This document shows positions 27,516 to 36,951 of a stretch of DNA of 39,261 bases, piece by piece (position 1 is the stretch's first letter; each line of letters begins with the position of its first letter). The notes under the pieces are model-generated. The model worked only from the letters and a program-made list of their open reading frames with translations. It was not told the DNA's origin and made no database searches. The translations under genes and the position numbers were made by a program. The DNA comes from Candidatus Zixiibacteriota bacterium (lineage in GTDB: Bacteria; UBP14; UBA6098): NCBI GenBank assembly GCA_011388305.1, contig DSAF01000088.1, positions 1-39,261 of the forward strand. Reading direction: 5' to 3'.

Positions 27516-27905
27516 ATGATGAAGATTAGAAAAATACTGATTCTGGAGGATGACCGCGCGGCTTCGGAAACGCTGACCGACTTTTTATCGGGCTTCGGCG
27601 TCGAATGCGAGTGCATCAAGAACGCCGATGATTTCGCTTCCGTTTTCTCACCGTCATTCGACGCGGCAATCATCGACATCAATATTGAGGGCGAATTTGA
27701 CGGACTGCATATTCTCCGCCAGATTAAATCTCGCCATTCGACAATATACACAATAGTAGTAACCGCAAAGGACATTGACGACAACCGCCGGCGAAGCATC
27801 GCCATGGGCGCGGATTCTTTTTTCGGCAAGCCGCTCGATCTCTCTCAAATTGCCGATGCCCTCGATCTTCGCGCTCCGGCAGACAGCCGAGAGGGGACGA
27901 TATGA
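27516..27905 (+). CDS. single-domain response regulator (REC only)
   Basis: KILILEDDRAASETL, DAAIIDINIEGEFDG, VVTAKD, FFGKPLDL; no output domain. Confidence 0.9.
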   Translation: MMKIRKILILEDDRAASETLTDFLSGFGVECECIKNADDFASVFSPSFDAAIIDINIEGEFDGLHILRQIKSRHSTIYTIVVTAKDIDDNRRRSIAMGADSFFGKPLDLSQIADALDLRAPADSREGTI

Positions 27906-29392
27906 GCATACTTAAGCGCACCACGGCGTTGACCGCCACGCTCATTATATCGGGCTTTCTTTTGGGGGTCATCGCGACGGCCAACTGGGACGCCCTTTTC
28001 CGCGCGGGCAAAGTCGAGGTATCCACCTCAGGGGCGCAGGAACGCCCATCGCCCCGAAATGGCATCATGCTCCCGAACTTCGCGGACATCGCCGAGGAGA
28101 TCATGCCGACCGTCGTCACGGTTTACTCCGAGCAAGTCATACGCATCCGGAGGCCGAGCTTCGGCTTCGACGACGAGTTCTTCCGGCGCTTTTTCGGATT
28201 GCCAGACAGTCCCCGCGACCGCGAGCCTCAATACGACGAGTTCCGCCAGCAGGGACTGGGAAGCGGCGTCATCGTCACGACCGACGGATATATTCTCACA
28301 AACAATCACGTCATAGCCAACGCCGATGACATCCGCGTCAAGGCCGGCGATAGAACATTCGACGCCGAGGTGGTCGGCACAGACATCAAAACCGACCTCG
28401 CAGTGCTCAAAATCGAGCCGGACGGACCGCTCTCCGCTATCAAGCTGGGCGATTCGGACAAGATTCGCATAGGCGAATGGGTGCTGGCAGTCGGCCATCC
28501 GTTCAACCTCGACCATACCGTGACGGCGGGAATTCTCTCGGCGAAAGGCAGAAACCGCGTGGGAATCACCGATTATGAGGATTTCCTCCAGACCGACGCG
28601 GCAATCAATCCGGGCAACTCCGGCGGCGCGCTGGTCAACATGAACGGCGAGCTTATCGGAATTAACACGGCGATAGCCACGCGCACAGGATCGTCCGCCG
28701 GCGTAGGGTTCGCCATCCCGAGCAACATGGCGAAAGCCGTCATGGATCAGCTCATCGAGCACGGCAAAGTCCGGCGCGGCTATGTCGGCATCAACATACA
28801 AGACCTTACGCCCGAACTGGCCGATGCTATGGGCATCGACAGGACGGACGGCGTTATTATAACTCATGTCGTTTCCGGGCAGGCGGGCGATAAAGCCGGC
28901 CTCAAAGCATCCGACCTCGTGATTTCAATAGATGGCAGGCCGGTGAAAACCTCATCGGAGCTGAGAAATGTTATCGCTTCCAATCCCCCGGGCACCAAGA
29001 TTTCTCTCGAAATTATCCGCGATGGAAGAGTGAGAACTATCGACATCGTTTTGGGCGATTCACCCGATGCGGTGGCGGAACTGAAGCCCGAGCCGGAGAA
29101 ATCCCCGGACATCGGCATCGAACTCGAGCCGGCGGAGCCGTCCGACCTCGTGCAGTTCGGCTATTCCAAAGGCCTCATCGTCAAATCCGTAGAGCCAGGC
29201 TCCCCCGCAGACCGCGCGGGGATTATGCCCGGCGACATCGTGTTCGAGGTCAATCGCAGTGAGGTCGGCAAAATCGATGAATTCAACCGTCAGCTTCAAA
29301 AAACACCATCGGGGAGGCCGCTACTTCTCCTCGTCGGAAGAGGCGACGGGATGATGTATGTTGCATTGAATTTACACGATGACAAACGATAG
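27902..29392 (+). CDS. HtrA/DegP-type serine protease with two PDZ domains
   Basis: LTNNHVI, KTDLAVLKI, NPGNSGGALVN catalytic motifs; two PDZ domains; ATGA overlap with the REC gene. Confidence 0.96.
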   Translation: MSILKRTTALTATLIISGFLLGVIATANWDALFRAGKVEVSTSGAQERPSPRNGIMLPNFADIAEEIMPTVVTVYSEQVIRIRRPSFGFDDEFFRRFFGLPDSPRDREPQYDEFRQQGLGSGVIVTTDGYILTNNHVIANADDIRVKAGDRTFDAEVVGTDIKTDLAVLKIEPDGPLSAIKLGDSDKIRIGEWVLAVGHPFNLDHTVTAGILSAKGRNRVGITDYEDFLQTDAAINPGNSGGALVNMNGELIGINTAIATRTGSSAGVGFAIPSNMAKAVMDQLIEHGKVRRGYVGINIQDLTPELADAMGIDRTDGVIITHVVSGQAGDKAGLKASDLVISIDGRPVKTSSELRNVIASNPPGTKISLEIIRDGRVRTIDIVLGDSPDAVAELKPEPEKSPDIGIELEPAEPSDLVQFGYSKGLIVKSVEPGSPADRAGIMPGDIVFEVNRSEVGKIDEFNRQLQKTPSGRPLLLLVGRGDGMMYVALNLHDDKR

Positions 29393-29564
29393 CTCGTTCG
29401 CACCTTACCTCCTTGGGGAACTTCGGGCTATCAAATATCGGGAATGCCGCTTCCGAGCGGCGAGTAAAATGAGGATTGCGAAAGATGCGGCGGACGCGAT
29501 CAACATTTGTCAAAGCTCGGAGCGGTTTCCCCCGAATGAGGAAATATAGGCCTCGGAGGTCGAT

Positions 29565-30470
29565 ATGGCCATTATCTATGTTTTGATTATTTTAGCGTCC
29601 GGCATTCTCGCGCAGGAGGCCGAGGCGACTTCCGTTCCCGAGTGGGGCGACATCGAGATTGAAAGCTCGCTCTCGGCGGACTCAGTCGCCCAAAACGATA
29701 CGCTTGTTTTCACGATGAAGCTCAAACTTCGTGGCAACCCCGACGACTACGCAATCGCCGAGCCGGGTTCGCCGCCGGTGAGCAATCTCACCCTCGTGGC
29801 AACATCGCAGGCAAACCGCACGGAGCGCCGCGACGGCGGCACCGAGTTAATCAAAGAATACCGATACAGCTACACGCCGATTTCGATAGGCATGGCATAT
29901 TTCAACCCGCTTCGGGTGCAGTATGTCTTCGTTCCGAACGGCGAGAGCAGGTCGCTGACGACGAGCCGCCTCGAAATCAAGGTCACCGAGCCGGTTCTCC
30001 CTAAGGAGAGCGCCGATTGGCTGGTCATTCTCATCGTCGTGGCGATTGTCATTGCGGGGGCGGCTATCGCATTCGTTCTCTCGAAAAAAACGCCGGTGGA
30101 GGCTTCGCCTGAGCAAATCCCCGACCCGCCGGAGAAGACCGCCCGCGAGCGGCTCGCCAAACTCAAGCCCCAGAGAGAGTCTGATATGGCGGCCTACATC
30201 GATGGAATCACGCGAATTCTTTACAACTATATATTCGACAGATACGCCATCGACACATCCAAGCTCTCGAAACGGGAGATGGTCTCCGCGCTGGAAGACA
30301 AAGGCGTCTCGTCGGTGAGAAGCATCGACATGGCTCTGGGGATTTGCGACGAAGTGCGCTTCGCCGCCCATAAGCCCACGCCAGACGACCGCGACGCAAT
30401 CGAGACGGCGCTCGAAGGCCTGCTCACTTTCGGCGAAAAGAGATTTGCCCCCGAGGAAGAGCCATCGTAA
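29565..30470 (+). CDS. BatD-like membrane protein, copy 1
   Basis: Signal peptide, extracytoplasmic beta-type domain, one TM, cytoplasmic helical tail (YIDGITRILYNYIFDRYAIDTSKLSKREM); Bat operon context. Confidence 0.7.
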   Translation: MAIIYVLIILASGILAQEAEATSVPEWGDIEIESSLSADSVAQNDTLVFTMKLKLRGNPDDYAIAEPGSPPVSNLTLVATSQANRTERRDGGTELIKEYRYSYTPISIGMAYFNPLRVQYVFVPNGESRSLTTSRLEIKVTEPVLPKESADWLVILIVVAIVIAGAAIAFVLSKKTPVEASPEQIPDPPEKTARERLAKLKPQRESDMAAYIDGITRILYNYIFDRYAIDTSKLSKREMVSALEDKGVSSVRSIDMALGICDEVRFAAHKPTPDDRDAIETALEGLLTFGEKRFAPEEEPS

Positions 30471-30506
30471 AACGACAAAGAATAACTATACAAAAAGCGA
30501 GGTGAT

Positions 30507-31496
30507 ATGAACGAAGAAATCATGCGCTTGAACGAGCGAATCGCCGAGGAGTCGCGCTTCGTGGAGGACATGCGAGCCGAATTCTCCAAGGTAATCGTCG
30601 GCCAAAAACTACTTATCGACCGCTTAATTATCGGACTTCTGGCCAACGGACACGTCCTTCTCGAGGGTGTCCCGGGAATCGCGAAAACGCTCTCTGTGCA
30701 GACATTGGCGAACATCGTGCAGGCCGAGTTCCAGCGGATTCAATTCACGCCGGATCTTCTGCCGGCGGACATAGTTGGGACTTTGGTCTATAATCAAGCC
30801 AAAGGCACATTCACCACGAAGCAAGGCCCGATTTTTGCCAACATCATTCTCGCCGATGAAATCAACCGCGCGCCGGCGAAAGTCCAGTCCGCGCTTCTGG
30901 AGGCGATGCAAGAGCGGCAGGTGACTATCGGCGAGGAGACATTCCCACTGCCGAACCCGTTCATGGTGCTCGCTACCCAGAACCCAATCGAGCAACAGGG
31001 GACATATCCCCTTCCCGAGGCGCAGGTTGACCGCTTCCTTCTCAAAGTCATCGTGGAATACCCCGAGCGAGAGGAGGAGCGCGAGGTGATGCGCATTCAC
31101 GGCAAAATCCAGCCGCCGAGAGCCTCCGCGACCGTCAAACCCGAGGACATCGTCAAGGCGCGGGCAACCGTCAGGGACATCTATGTTGACGAGAAAATCG
31201 AATCGTATATACTCGATTTAGTTTTCGCAACGAGAAAGCCCTCGCAATATGGCCTCGACGAGCTTGAGGAGCTAATCCAATACGGCGCCAGCCCCCGCGC
31301 AACGCTCTATCTGCGAAGTTGCGCGCAGGCACGCGCATTCATGCAACACCGTGGATATGTCACCCCCGAGGATGTCCGCACAATCGCGATGGACGTGCTT
31401 CGCCACCGGGTGATTCCCACATACGAGGCCGAGGCTGAGGAGATTACATCGGAGGACATCGTTCGCAAAGTTCTCGGTGCCGTCGAGGTGCCTTGA
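30507..31496 (+). CDS. MoxR-family AAA ATPase
   Basis: VLLEGVPGIAKTLSVQTLA Walker A, ILADEINRAPAKVQSALLEAMQERQVTIGEETFPLPNPFMVLATQNPIEQQGTYPLPEAQVDRF. Confidence 0.97.
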   Translation: MNEEIMRLNERIAEESRFVEDMRAEFSKVIVGQKLLIDRLIIGLLANGHVLLEGVPGIAKTLSVQTLANIVQAEFQRIQFTPDLLPADIVGTLVYNQAKGTFTTKQGPIFANIILADEINRAPAKVQSALLEAMQERQVTIGEETFPLPNPFMVLATQNPIEQQGTYPLPEAQVDRFLLKVIVEYPEREEEREVMRIHGKIQPPRASATVKPEDIVKARATVRDIYVDEKIESYILDLVFATRKPSQYGLDELEELIQYGASPRATLYLRSCAQARAFMQHRGYVTPEDVRTIAMDVLRHRVIPTYEAEAEEITSEDIVRKVLGAVEVP

Positions 31497-31519
31497 TGAC
31501 GATATGTCGAGAGAGGTAG

Positions 31520-32299
31520 ATGAACAAAGCCGCCGAAAATAAAAAGCGCAAAGAGAGCGACTGGGACCGCGCATTCATGGAGCTTGTCGAATCTCCGGAC
31601 AGTTTGTCCGGCATTCGGACGCCGCTTATGGTGCAGTGGCTCATAGGAATCTGCGTTGTGCTCTTCGCCCTGCTGTTCTTTCTTGGGCAGGTGCTTCCGG
31701 CGGAGAAGTCCGGCCTATATTTGCTCATCTCGGCGCTGTCGATATTGGCGATTGGGATTTTTGGGATGTTCGCGCTGTCGAGGGCCGCAAACCAGTCGCG
31801 CAAACTCAAAGACCTGCTCGACATTGACCGCGCGACAGGCCTATATAGCTCGATATTCCTCATGGAGGAGCTTGACCGCCTGACATCGGCAGGCAAGGGC
31901 GAATTGTCGGTAATTTTCATCGACCTCGACGAGCTGAAGCAATATAACGATAAATACGGCCACCGCAGGGGAGACCAGCTCATCCGAAGCGCGGGACAGG
32001 CAATCAAATCCGCCATCGCGGGGCACGGGACGGGATTCAGATACGGCGGCGACGAGTTCGTGGCGATTCTTCAGAATGTGCTACCAGAGACCGCCGTGCA
32101 AATTGCCAAGAGAGTGCAGAAATCTTTCGAGGATAGCGGAATCTCCGCATCGATAGGCATCTGCAGGTGGCGCCCGGGGATGTCATCGGACGAGCTAATC
32201 GACTCCGCCGACAAGGCCATGTATATGGCCAAACGAGCCGGCAAAGGCAGGCTTTTCATTCCGGATTTGGCCGGAGGATTTTCTAAAGGAGAAAAATGA
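31520..32299 (+). CDS. GGDEF-domain diguanylate cyclase, membrane anchored
   Basis: Two TM segments, VIFIDLDELKQYNDKYGHRRGDQLI, RYGGDEFVAIL; no RxxD I-site at the usual position. Confidence 0.93.
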   Translation: MNKAAENKKRKESDWDRAFMELVESPDSLSGIRTPLMVQWLIGICVVLFALLFFLGQVLPAEKSGLYLLISALSILAIGIFGMFALSRAANQSRKLKDLLDIDRATGLYSSIFLMEELDRLTSAGKGELSVIFIDLDELKQYNDKYGHRRGDQLIRSAGQAIKSAIAGHGTGFRYGGDEFVAILQNVLPETAVQIAKRVQKSFEDSGISASIGICRWRPGMSSDELIDSADKAMYMAKRAGKGRLFIPDLAGGFSKGEK

Positions 32300-32859
32300 A
32301 GAAAGCGCTTCTACTCGTGTTGCTTATTGCTATTACACTCTCGGCCGCCGAGGATGTGACGGAAAGCACGCCGCCGAGACTCGGCCCGGCGGTTGGCATA
32401 ATGAACGCGCCGCTGGCCATAGGATACCGCATTCCCACTTCGGGGTATCGGAGCATCGATTTCGCTGTGCGCATTCCCGAGTTCTACAAAAACGACACCG
32501 GCGGCGTGGGCTTCTCGCTCGGCGCGCTCGCAGGATATAATATCCCCATGCGCATCGAGGAGAACATCGCTTTCGTGGTGAAGCCGCAGTTCGACATCGC
32601 GTTCTCCGCAGAGGATTTCAAAGCCGGCGATGATAGCTATCATACGAATACGATAAGCCTCAGGCCGGGGGCGTTCATGGGCGTCGAAGTCTTCCTCGAG
32701 GAGGTCGGCGTTAGCGATGTGAATATCGCGCTGGGATTCACGACCGGCATGGAACTTAACATCGTCGATAGCGGCTCGTCCTCTGCGGTATCGACTTTTC
32801 ATGTCCCAAAAGCGACATGGCCGTTCGGCGCAACAGTTGCGGTATGGTGGTATTTTTAG
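32296..32859 (+). CDS. exported outer-membrane-like protein of unknown function
   Basis: Signal peptide MKKALLLVLLIAITLSA; alternating hydrophobic pattern; ATGA overlap with the GGDEF gene. Confidence 0.7.
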   Translation: MKKALLLVLLIAITLSAAEDVTESTPPRLGPAVGIMNAPLAIGYRIPTSGYRSIDFAVRIPEFYKNDTGGVGFSLGALAGYNIPMRIEENIAFVVKPQFDIAFSAEDFKAGDDSYHTNTISLRPGAFMGVEVFLEEVGVSDVNIALGFTTGMELNIVDSGSSSAVSTFHVPKATWPFGATVAVWWYF

Positions 32860-32901
32860 ATTTGAGATTTGAAAGTTGAGAGTGGAGAGTGAACTACCTA
32901 A

Positions 32902-32917
32902 AACCTATAACCCATAA
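32902..32917 (-). repeat. left copy of TTATGGGTTATAGGTT inverted repeat flanking DUF58 gene
   Basis: aacctataacccataa, exact reverse complement of 33820-33835. Confidence 0.8.
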
Positions 32918-32935
32918 CCCAAAACCTATACCAAC

Positions 32936-33811
32936 ATGATACCCAAGGAGATATTTAGGAAAATCCGCCGCCTCGACATCCGGACGAACAAGGTTGTCAA
33001 GGACATCTTCTCCGGCAAATATCACTCGGTGTTCAAAGGCCGAGGCATGGAGTTCACCGAGGTGCGCGAGTATGTCGTCGGCGATGATATTCGCAATATC
33101 GACTGGAACGTGACGGCGAGAACCGGAGAGCCTTATGTCAAGATTTTCGAGGAGGAGCGCGAACTGACCGTCATGCTCATGGTCGATGTGTCCAGCTCGG
33201 GCGAGTTCGGCACCGCAACGAGCATGAAGCGCGACATCGCCCTCGAAATCTGCGCGCTATTGGCGTTCTCGGCAATCGACAACAACGACCTCGTCGGCCT
33301 CATCATGTTCACCGACAAAATTGAGCGATGCATAATGCCCAAAAAGGGCAAGCGCCATGTCCTTCGCATTTTGCGAGAATTGCTCTACTTCAAGCCCGAG
33401 GACACGCAGACAGACCTCGCGCTCCCTTTGGATTATCTGAACAAAATCACCAAACGGAGCGCAATCGCGTTCATGATAAGCGATTTTATCGGCGAGGGAT
33501 ACGAGAAGGCAATGGCCGTCACCGCCAAAAAACATGACCTCGTGCCGATAGTCATTACCGACCCGCGCGAGCTTGAAATGCCCGGCATAGGCCTTGTAGA
33601 GATGGAGGACGCCGAGACCGGCACAACCGTCCTCATAGATACATCCGACCCGCAACTTCGGTCGAAGTTCGGCCTCAATGTATCCGAGGCACAGCTTAAG
33701 CGCGAGAAAGTTTTCAAGAGCATCGGCGTGGACAAAATCGACATTCGTATCGACAAGCCGTATATAGACGAGTTGATAGCGTTCTTTAAGAAAAGGGCGG
33801 CGAGATATTAG
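32936..33811 (+). CDS. DUF58 domain protein, VWA-like
   Basis: GRGMEFTEVREYVVGDDIRNIDWNVTARTGEPYVKIFEEERELTVMLMVDVSSSG. Confidence 0.95.
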   Translation: MIPKEIFRKIRRLDIRTNKVVKDIFSGKYHSVFKGRGMEFTEVREYVVGDDIRNIDWNVTARTGEPYVKIFEEERELTVMLMVDVSSSGEFGTATSMKRDIALEICALLAFSAIDNNDLVGLIMFTDKIERCIMPKKGKRHVLRILRELLYFKPEDTQTDLALPLDYLNKITKRSAIAFMISDFIGEGYEKAMAVTAKKHDLVPIVITDPRELEMPGIGLVEMEDAETGTTVLIDTSDPQLRSKFGLNVSEAQLKREKVFKSIGVDKIDIRIDKPYIDELIAFFKKRAARY

Positions 33812-33819
33812 GTGTTGGA

Positions 33820-33835
33820 TTATGGGTTATAGGTT
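33820..33835 (+). repeat. right copy of TTATGGGTTATAGGTT inverted repeat flanking DUF58 gene
   Basis: ttatgggttataggtt within a longer degenerate GGTTATGGG-type tract (33811-33862). Confidence 0.8.
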
Positions 33836-33870
33836 ATGGGTATTAGGTATAAGGGACAAGGTGATAAGCT

Positions 33871-34824
33871 ATGGATAAGACAGGCGATCCGAGTAAAACG
33901 ATAAGAATTGCCCTAATCATAAGCCTCGCGGGCACACTCTGCACCGCGATCGCGCTGATTATTATGATAGCCATGCCACAGCGCAAGCCCATGAGCCTCG
34001 ACGAGGCCAGAAGCTACGCCGCCAAGCTCGCCAACGCGGAACTGTATGAGCAGGCCGTCGATGAATATGAGCGGATTTTCGCCGAATATCGCCTCTCCGA
34101 CCGCGACGCGGGGAGCATTCTCTACCAAGTCGGCACAATCTCCGGCGAGAAGCTCCATCAGCCGGCGAGAGCAATGGCGGCGTTCCTCAAGTTTCAAGAG
34201 CTTTACCCTATGCACCCGCTCATCGACGATGTGAACCGCAAAGCAGTCGCACAGCTCGACAGAATGGGCAAGTCGCGGCAGGCACAGAGCCTGCTTAGGC
34301 GAAGCGTCTCGCTCGGCAAGCCCGCAGACGAGGCCGACGACCCATCGCGGATAGTCGCGAAAATCGGCGATAGAGTAATCACCGCCGAAGAGGTAGAAAG
34401 CGCGCTGGAGGAACTTCCGAGGGAGGTATCGGCACAGCTCGGCGATGCCGTCGGGAAACAGCGATTCCTGCAAGAATATATTGGCCAACAGCTTATATAT
34501 AACGCCGCAATCCGCGCCGGATACGACCAACGGCCGGAAATTCTCGATCAACTCGAATCGGCGCAGATGAATATCATCGTCGCGGCGTTCTTCAAGGAGA
34601 GAATCGCCGATAGAGTGCAAATCTCCTCATCGGACATTGAAGTTTATTATAACATGAACAAGGCAAATTTTGGCGATAGGCCGCTCGAGGAGGTTCGTTC
34701 GCAAGTCGAACAGAAACTCCGATATCAGAAGATGGCCGAGCTTCAAGGCAAGATTTTCGAAGAACTAATGGAAACCGAGAACGTTCAGCTATTTCCGGAG
34801 AACCTGAGCAAACCCGAAGAATAG
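33871..34824 (+). CDS. membrane-anchored TPR protein with SurA/PrsA-like chaperone helices and no parvulin domain
   Basis: N-terminal TM; TPR-like region; IVAKIGDRVITAEEVESALEELP...FLQEYIGQQLIYNAAIRAGYDQRPEI...ADRVQISSSDIEVYYNMNKANFGDRPLEEVRSQVEQKLRYQK. Confidence 0.78.
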   Translation: MDKTGDPSKTIRIALIISLAGTLCTAIALIIMIAMPQRKPMSLDEARSYAAKLANAELYEQAVDEYERIFAEYRLSDRDAGSILYQVGTISGEKLHQPARAMAAFLKFQELYPMHPLIDDVNRKAVAQLDRMGKSRQAQSLLRRSVSLGKPADEADDPSRIVAKIGDRVITAEEVESALEELPREVSAQLGDAVGKQRFLQEYIGQQLIYNAAIRAGYDQRPEILDQLESAQMNIIVAAFFKERIADRVQISSSDIEVYYNMNKANFGDRPLEEVRSQVEQKLRYQKMAELQGKIFEELMETENVQLFPENLSKPEE

Positions 34825-34828
34825 TAGC

Positions 34829-35911
34829 ATGAAATGGCGTAGTATATTATTGATTATCGCATTGGCAACGATGGCCTCGTTGGCGCAGAAGGCATCCATT
34901 CAGACATCGGCCGAGCCGACGACTATTACTATCGGCGATTTGATAACCTACACGGTCGAGATTGTCCGCGAGCCTGATATTACAATACACTGGCCGGGTG
35001 CCGCCGCAGAGCTTGGGCAGTTCCAGATTGTTGATTTCGAGCCGGTCGATCGCACCCCCCTCGACGATGGGCGCCAGTGCGAGGCAATGACTTATTACAT
35101 AAGCACTTATGATGTCGGAGATTGGATAATTCCGCCAACGGCCATCGCATATTTCGACTCATCCGATGACACGACAGTTTTCCTCCGCACCGAGCCGATT
35201 CCCATCACGGTCAAATCTCTGCTCTCCGAGGCCGATTGGGAGCGCATCCGCGCAATCACCGAGATGGACACGACTTATGCGGGCATGGAGAAACAAATCG
35301 CCGCCGGCAGAGTCCTCCAGATGGCCAAGGATGACCTTCTGCGAGACATCACCTCGCCCAAGCGCATCAAACGCCCTGCGCGTTTCTGGATTGGGCTTGC
35401 CGTCGTCGCGATTATCATTGCGGGATTGATAGTCGGCTTTTTGTATTGGCGTAAACGGCGAAATATCCCCGGCGCGATACTCAGCTTCTCCGCGCCGGCG
35501 GTTCCGCCTCGCGAGTGGGCTTTGGGCGAAATCGCCGCCCTCGTCGCGGGGGATTGGCTCTCCCGCAGAGAATTCAAGTTGTTCTACTCGCGCCTCTCCG
35601 ATATCGTCCGAGAGTATATCGAGAGGCAGATGGGCGTCCGAGCACTCGAACTTTCGACAGGCGAAACGATGGAGAACCTCTCGGCATCGGCATATCCTAT
35701 TGTTGAGGACGACGAAAAGCTTCTTCTGGATATTCTCGAGCGTTGCGACCTCGTAAAGTTCGCCAAGTTCGTTCCGCCGGAGGACTGGCATTACAATCTA
35801 ATTGACCGTGCGAAGGACTTCGTAGAGCACACAACGCCGCCCGAACCCGAACCATCACCGGAGACCGCGCCCAATGTCGAGGAACTCCCCGCCGGAAAGG
35901 AGGCCGAATGA
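34829..35911 (+). CDS. BatD-like membrane protein, copy 2
   Basis: Signal peptide, extracytoplasmic domain, one TM at about residues 187-210, cytoplasmic helical tail; adjacent to VWA genes. Confidence 0.75.
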   Translation: MKWRSILLIIALATMASLAQKASIQTSAEPTTITIGDLITYTVEIVREPDITIHWPGAAAELGQFQIVDFEPVDRTPLDDGRQCEAMTYYISTYDVGDWIIPPTAIAYFDSSDDTTVFLRTEPIPITVKSLLSEADWERIRAITEMDTTYAGMEKQIAAGRVLQMAKDDLLRDITSPKRIKRPARFWIGLAVVAIIIAGLIVGFLYWRKRRNIPGAILSFSAPAVPPREWALGEIAALVAGDWLSRREFKLFYSRLSDIVREYIERQMGVRALELSTGETMENLSASAYPIVEDDEKLLLDILERCDLVKFAKFVPPEDWHYNLIDRAKDFVEHTTPPEPEPSPETAPNVEELPAGKEAE

Positions 35912-36951
35912 TAGGCGATTTCATTAACAGAACCGCGAATGTCATCTTCGGGCCTCTGGTTGACGGCTTCTTAGATTTCGCTTCGCCGTGGTGGTTCCTG
36001 CTGATTCCTGTTGTCCTCGCACTTTTTGTGTGGCGTCGTCGTCGTCGCGGAGGCTCACTAAGATACTCGAATGTCGGCCTTCTGAAAGGCGCACGCCCAT
36101 CGGCGAGGGTGATGATTTTTGGCGCGCTGGCGTGGCTGGAGTTATTCGGCCTAATTTTTCTTTCTCTCGCCGCGGCGAGGCCCCGGGCGGGCAGTGTCCG
36201 TCAAACAACGTTCACCGAGGGCATAGATATTATGATAGTGCTCGACATATCCGGCTCGATGCGCGCCCTCGATTTCAAACCCAAAAACCGGATTGAGGCA
36301 TCGAAGATGGTCGCGGGAGAATTCATCAAAGGCAGGTCGAATGACAGAATCGGCCTCGTCGTTTTTGCGGGGAGGGCTTTCACGCAATGCCCGCTAACGC
36401 TCGACTACGGAGTCCTTCTCGAGTTCCTCGACGGCGTGGAGATTGGCCAAATCGAGGATGGAACCGCAATCGGAACGGCAATAGCCACCGGCGCTGACCG
36501 CCTTCGAGATTCAAGTGCAAAATCGAAGGTTATCATTCTTCTCACCGATGGTGTCAACAATCGCGGAGAGATCGACCCGATGACAGCCGCTCAGCTCGCT
36601 AAGGCACTGGGCATAAAGGTTTACACTATCGGCGCAGGACGCCCGGGACATGCGATGTTCCCCGTTGAGGACCCAATTTTCGGCACGCGGCACGTCCGTA
36701 TGGATGTCGAAATCGATGAAGAGAGCCTTACACAAATTGCGAGTCTCACAGGCGGCCAATACTTCCGGGCAACGGACACCGACGGATTGAGGAAAATATT
36801 TGGGGAAATCGACCAGATGGAGAAAACTAAAATAGAAGTGGATGAGTTCACTCAATATCGTGAGCTTTTCCCTTTCTTCCTCGTGATTGGCGCACTATTG
36901 TTGCTGGCCGATATTTTCTTGAGCAACACGCTATTCAGGAAGTTGCCGTAA
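35908..36951 (+). CDS. VWA-domain membrane protein, BatA type
   Basis: IVLDISGSMRALDFKPKNRIEASK MIDAS; TM segments at both ends. Confidence 0.94.
   Translation: MIGDFINRTANVIFGPLVDGFLDFASPWWFLLIPVVLALFVWRRRRRGGSLRYSNVGLLKGARPSARVMIFGALAWLELFGLIFLSLAAARPRAGSVRQTTFTEGIDIMIVLDISGSMRALDFKPKNRIEASKMVAGEFIKGRSNDRIGLVVFAGRAFTQCPLTLDYGVLLEFLDGVEIGQIEDGTAIGTAIATGADRLRDSSAKSKVIILLTDGVNNRGEIDPMTAAQLAKALGIKVYTIGAGRPGHAMFPVEDPIFGTRHVRMDVEIDEESLTQIASLTGGQYFRATDTDGLRKIFGEIDQMEKTKIEVDEFTQYRELFPFFLVIGALLLLADIFLSNTLFRKLP

Noticed and set aside
27221-27519. Short ORFs across cloverleaf element B (27221-27412, 27304-27519)
   Set aside because: Arg/Pro-rich translations of inverted repeats, unlikely to be coding
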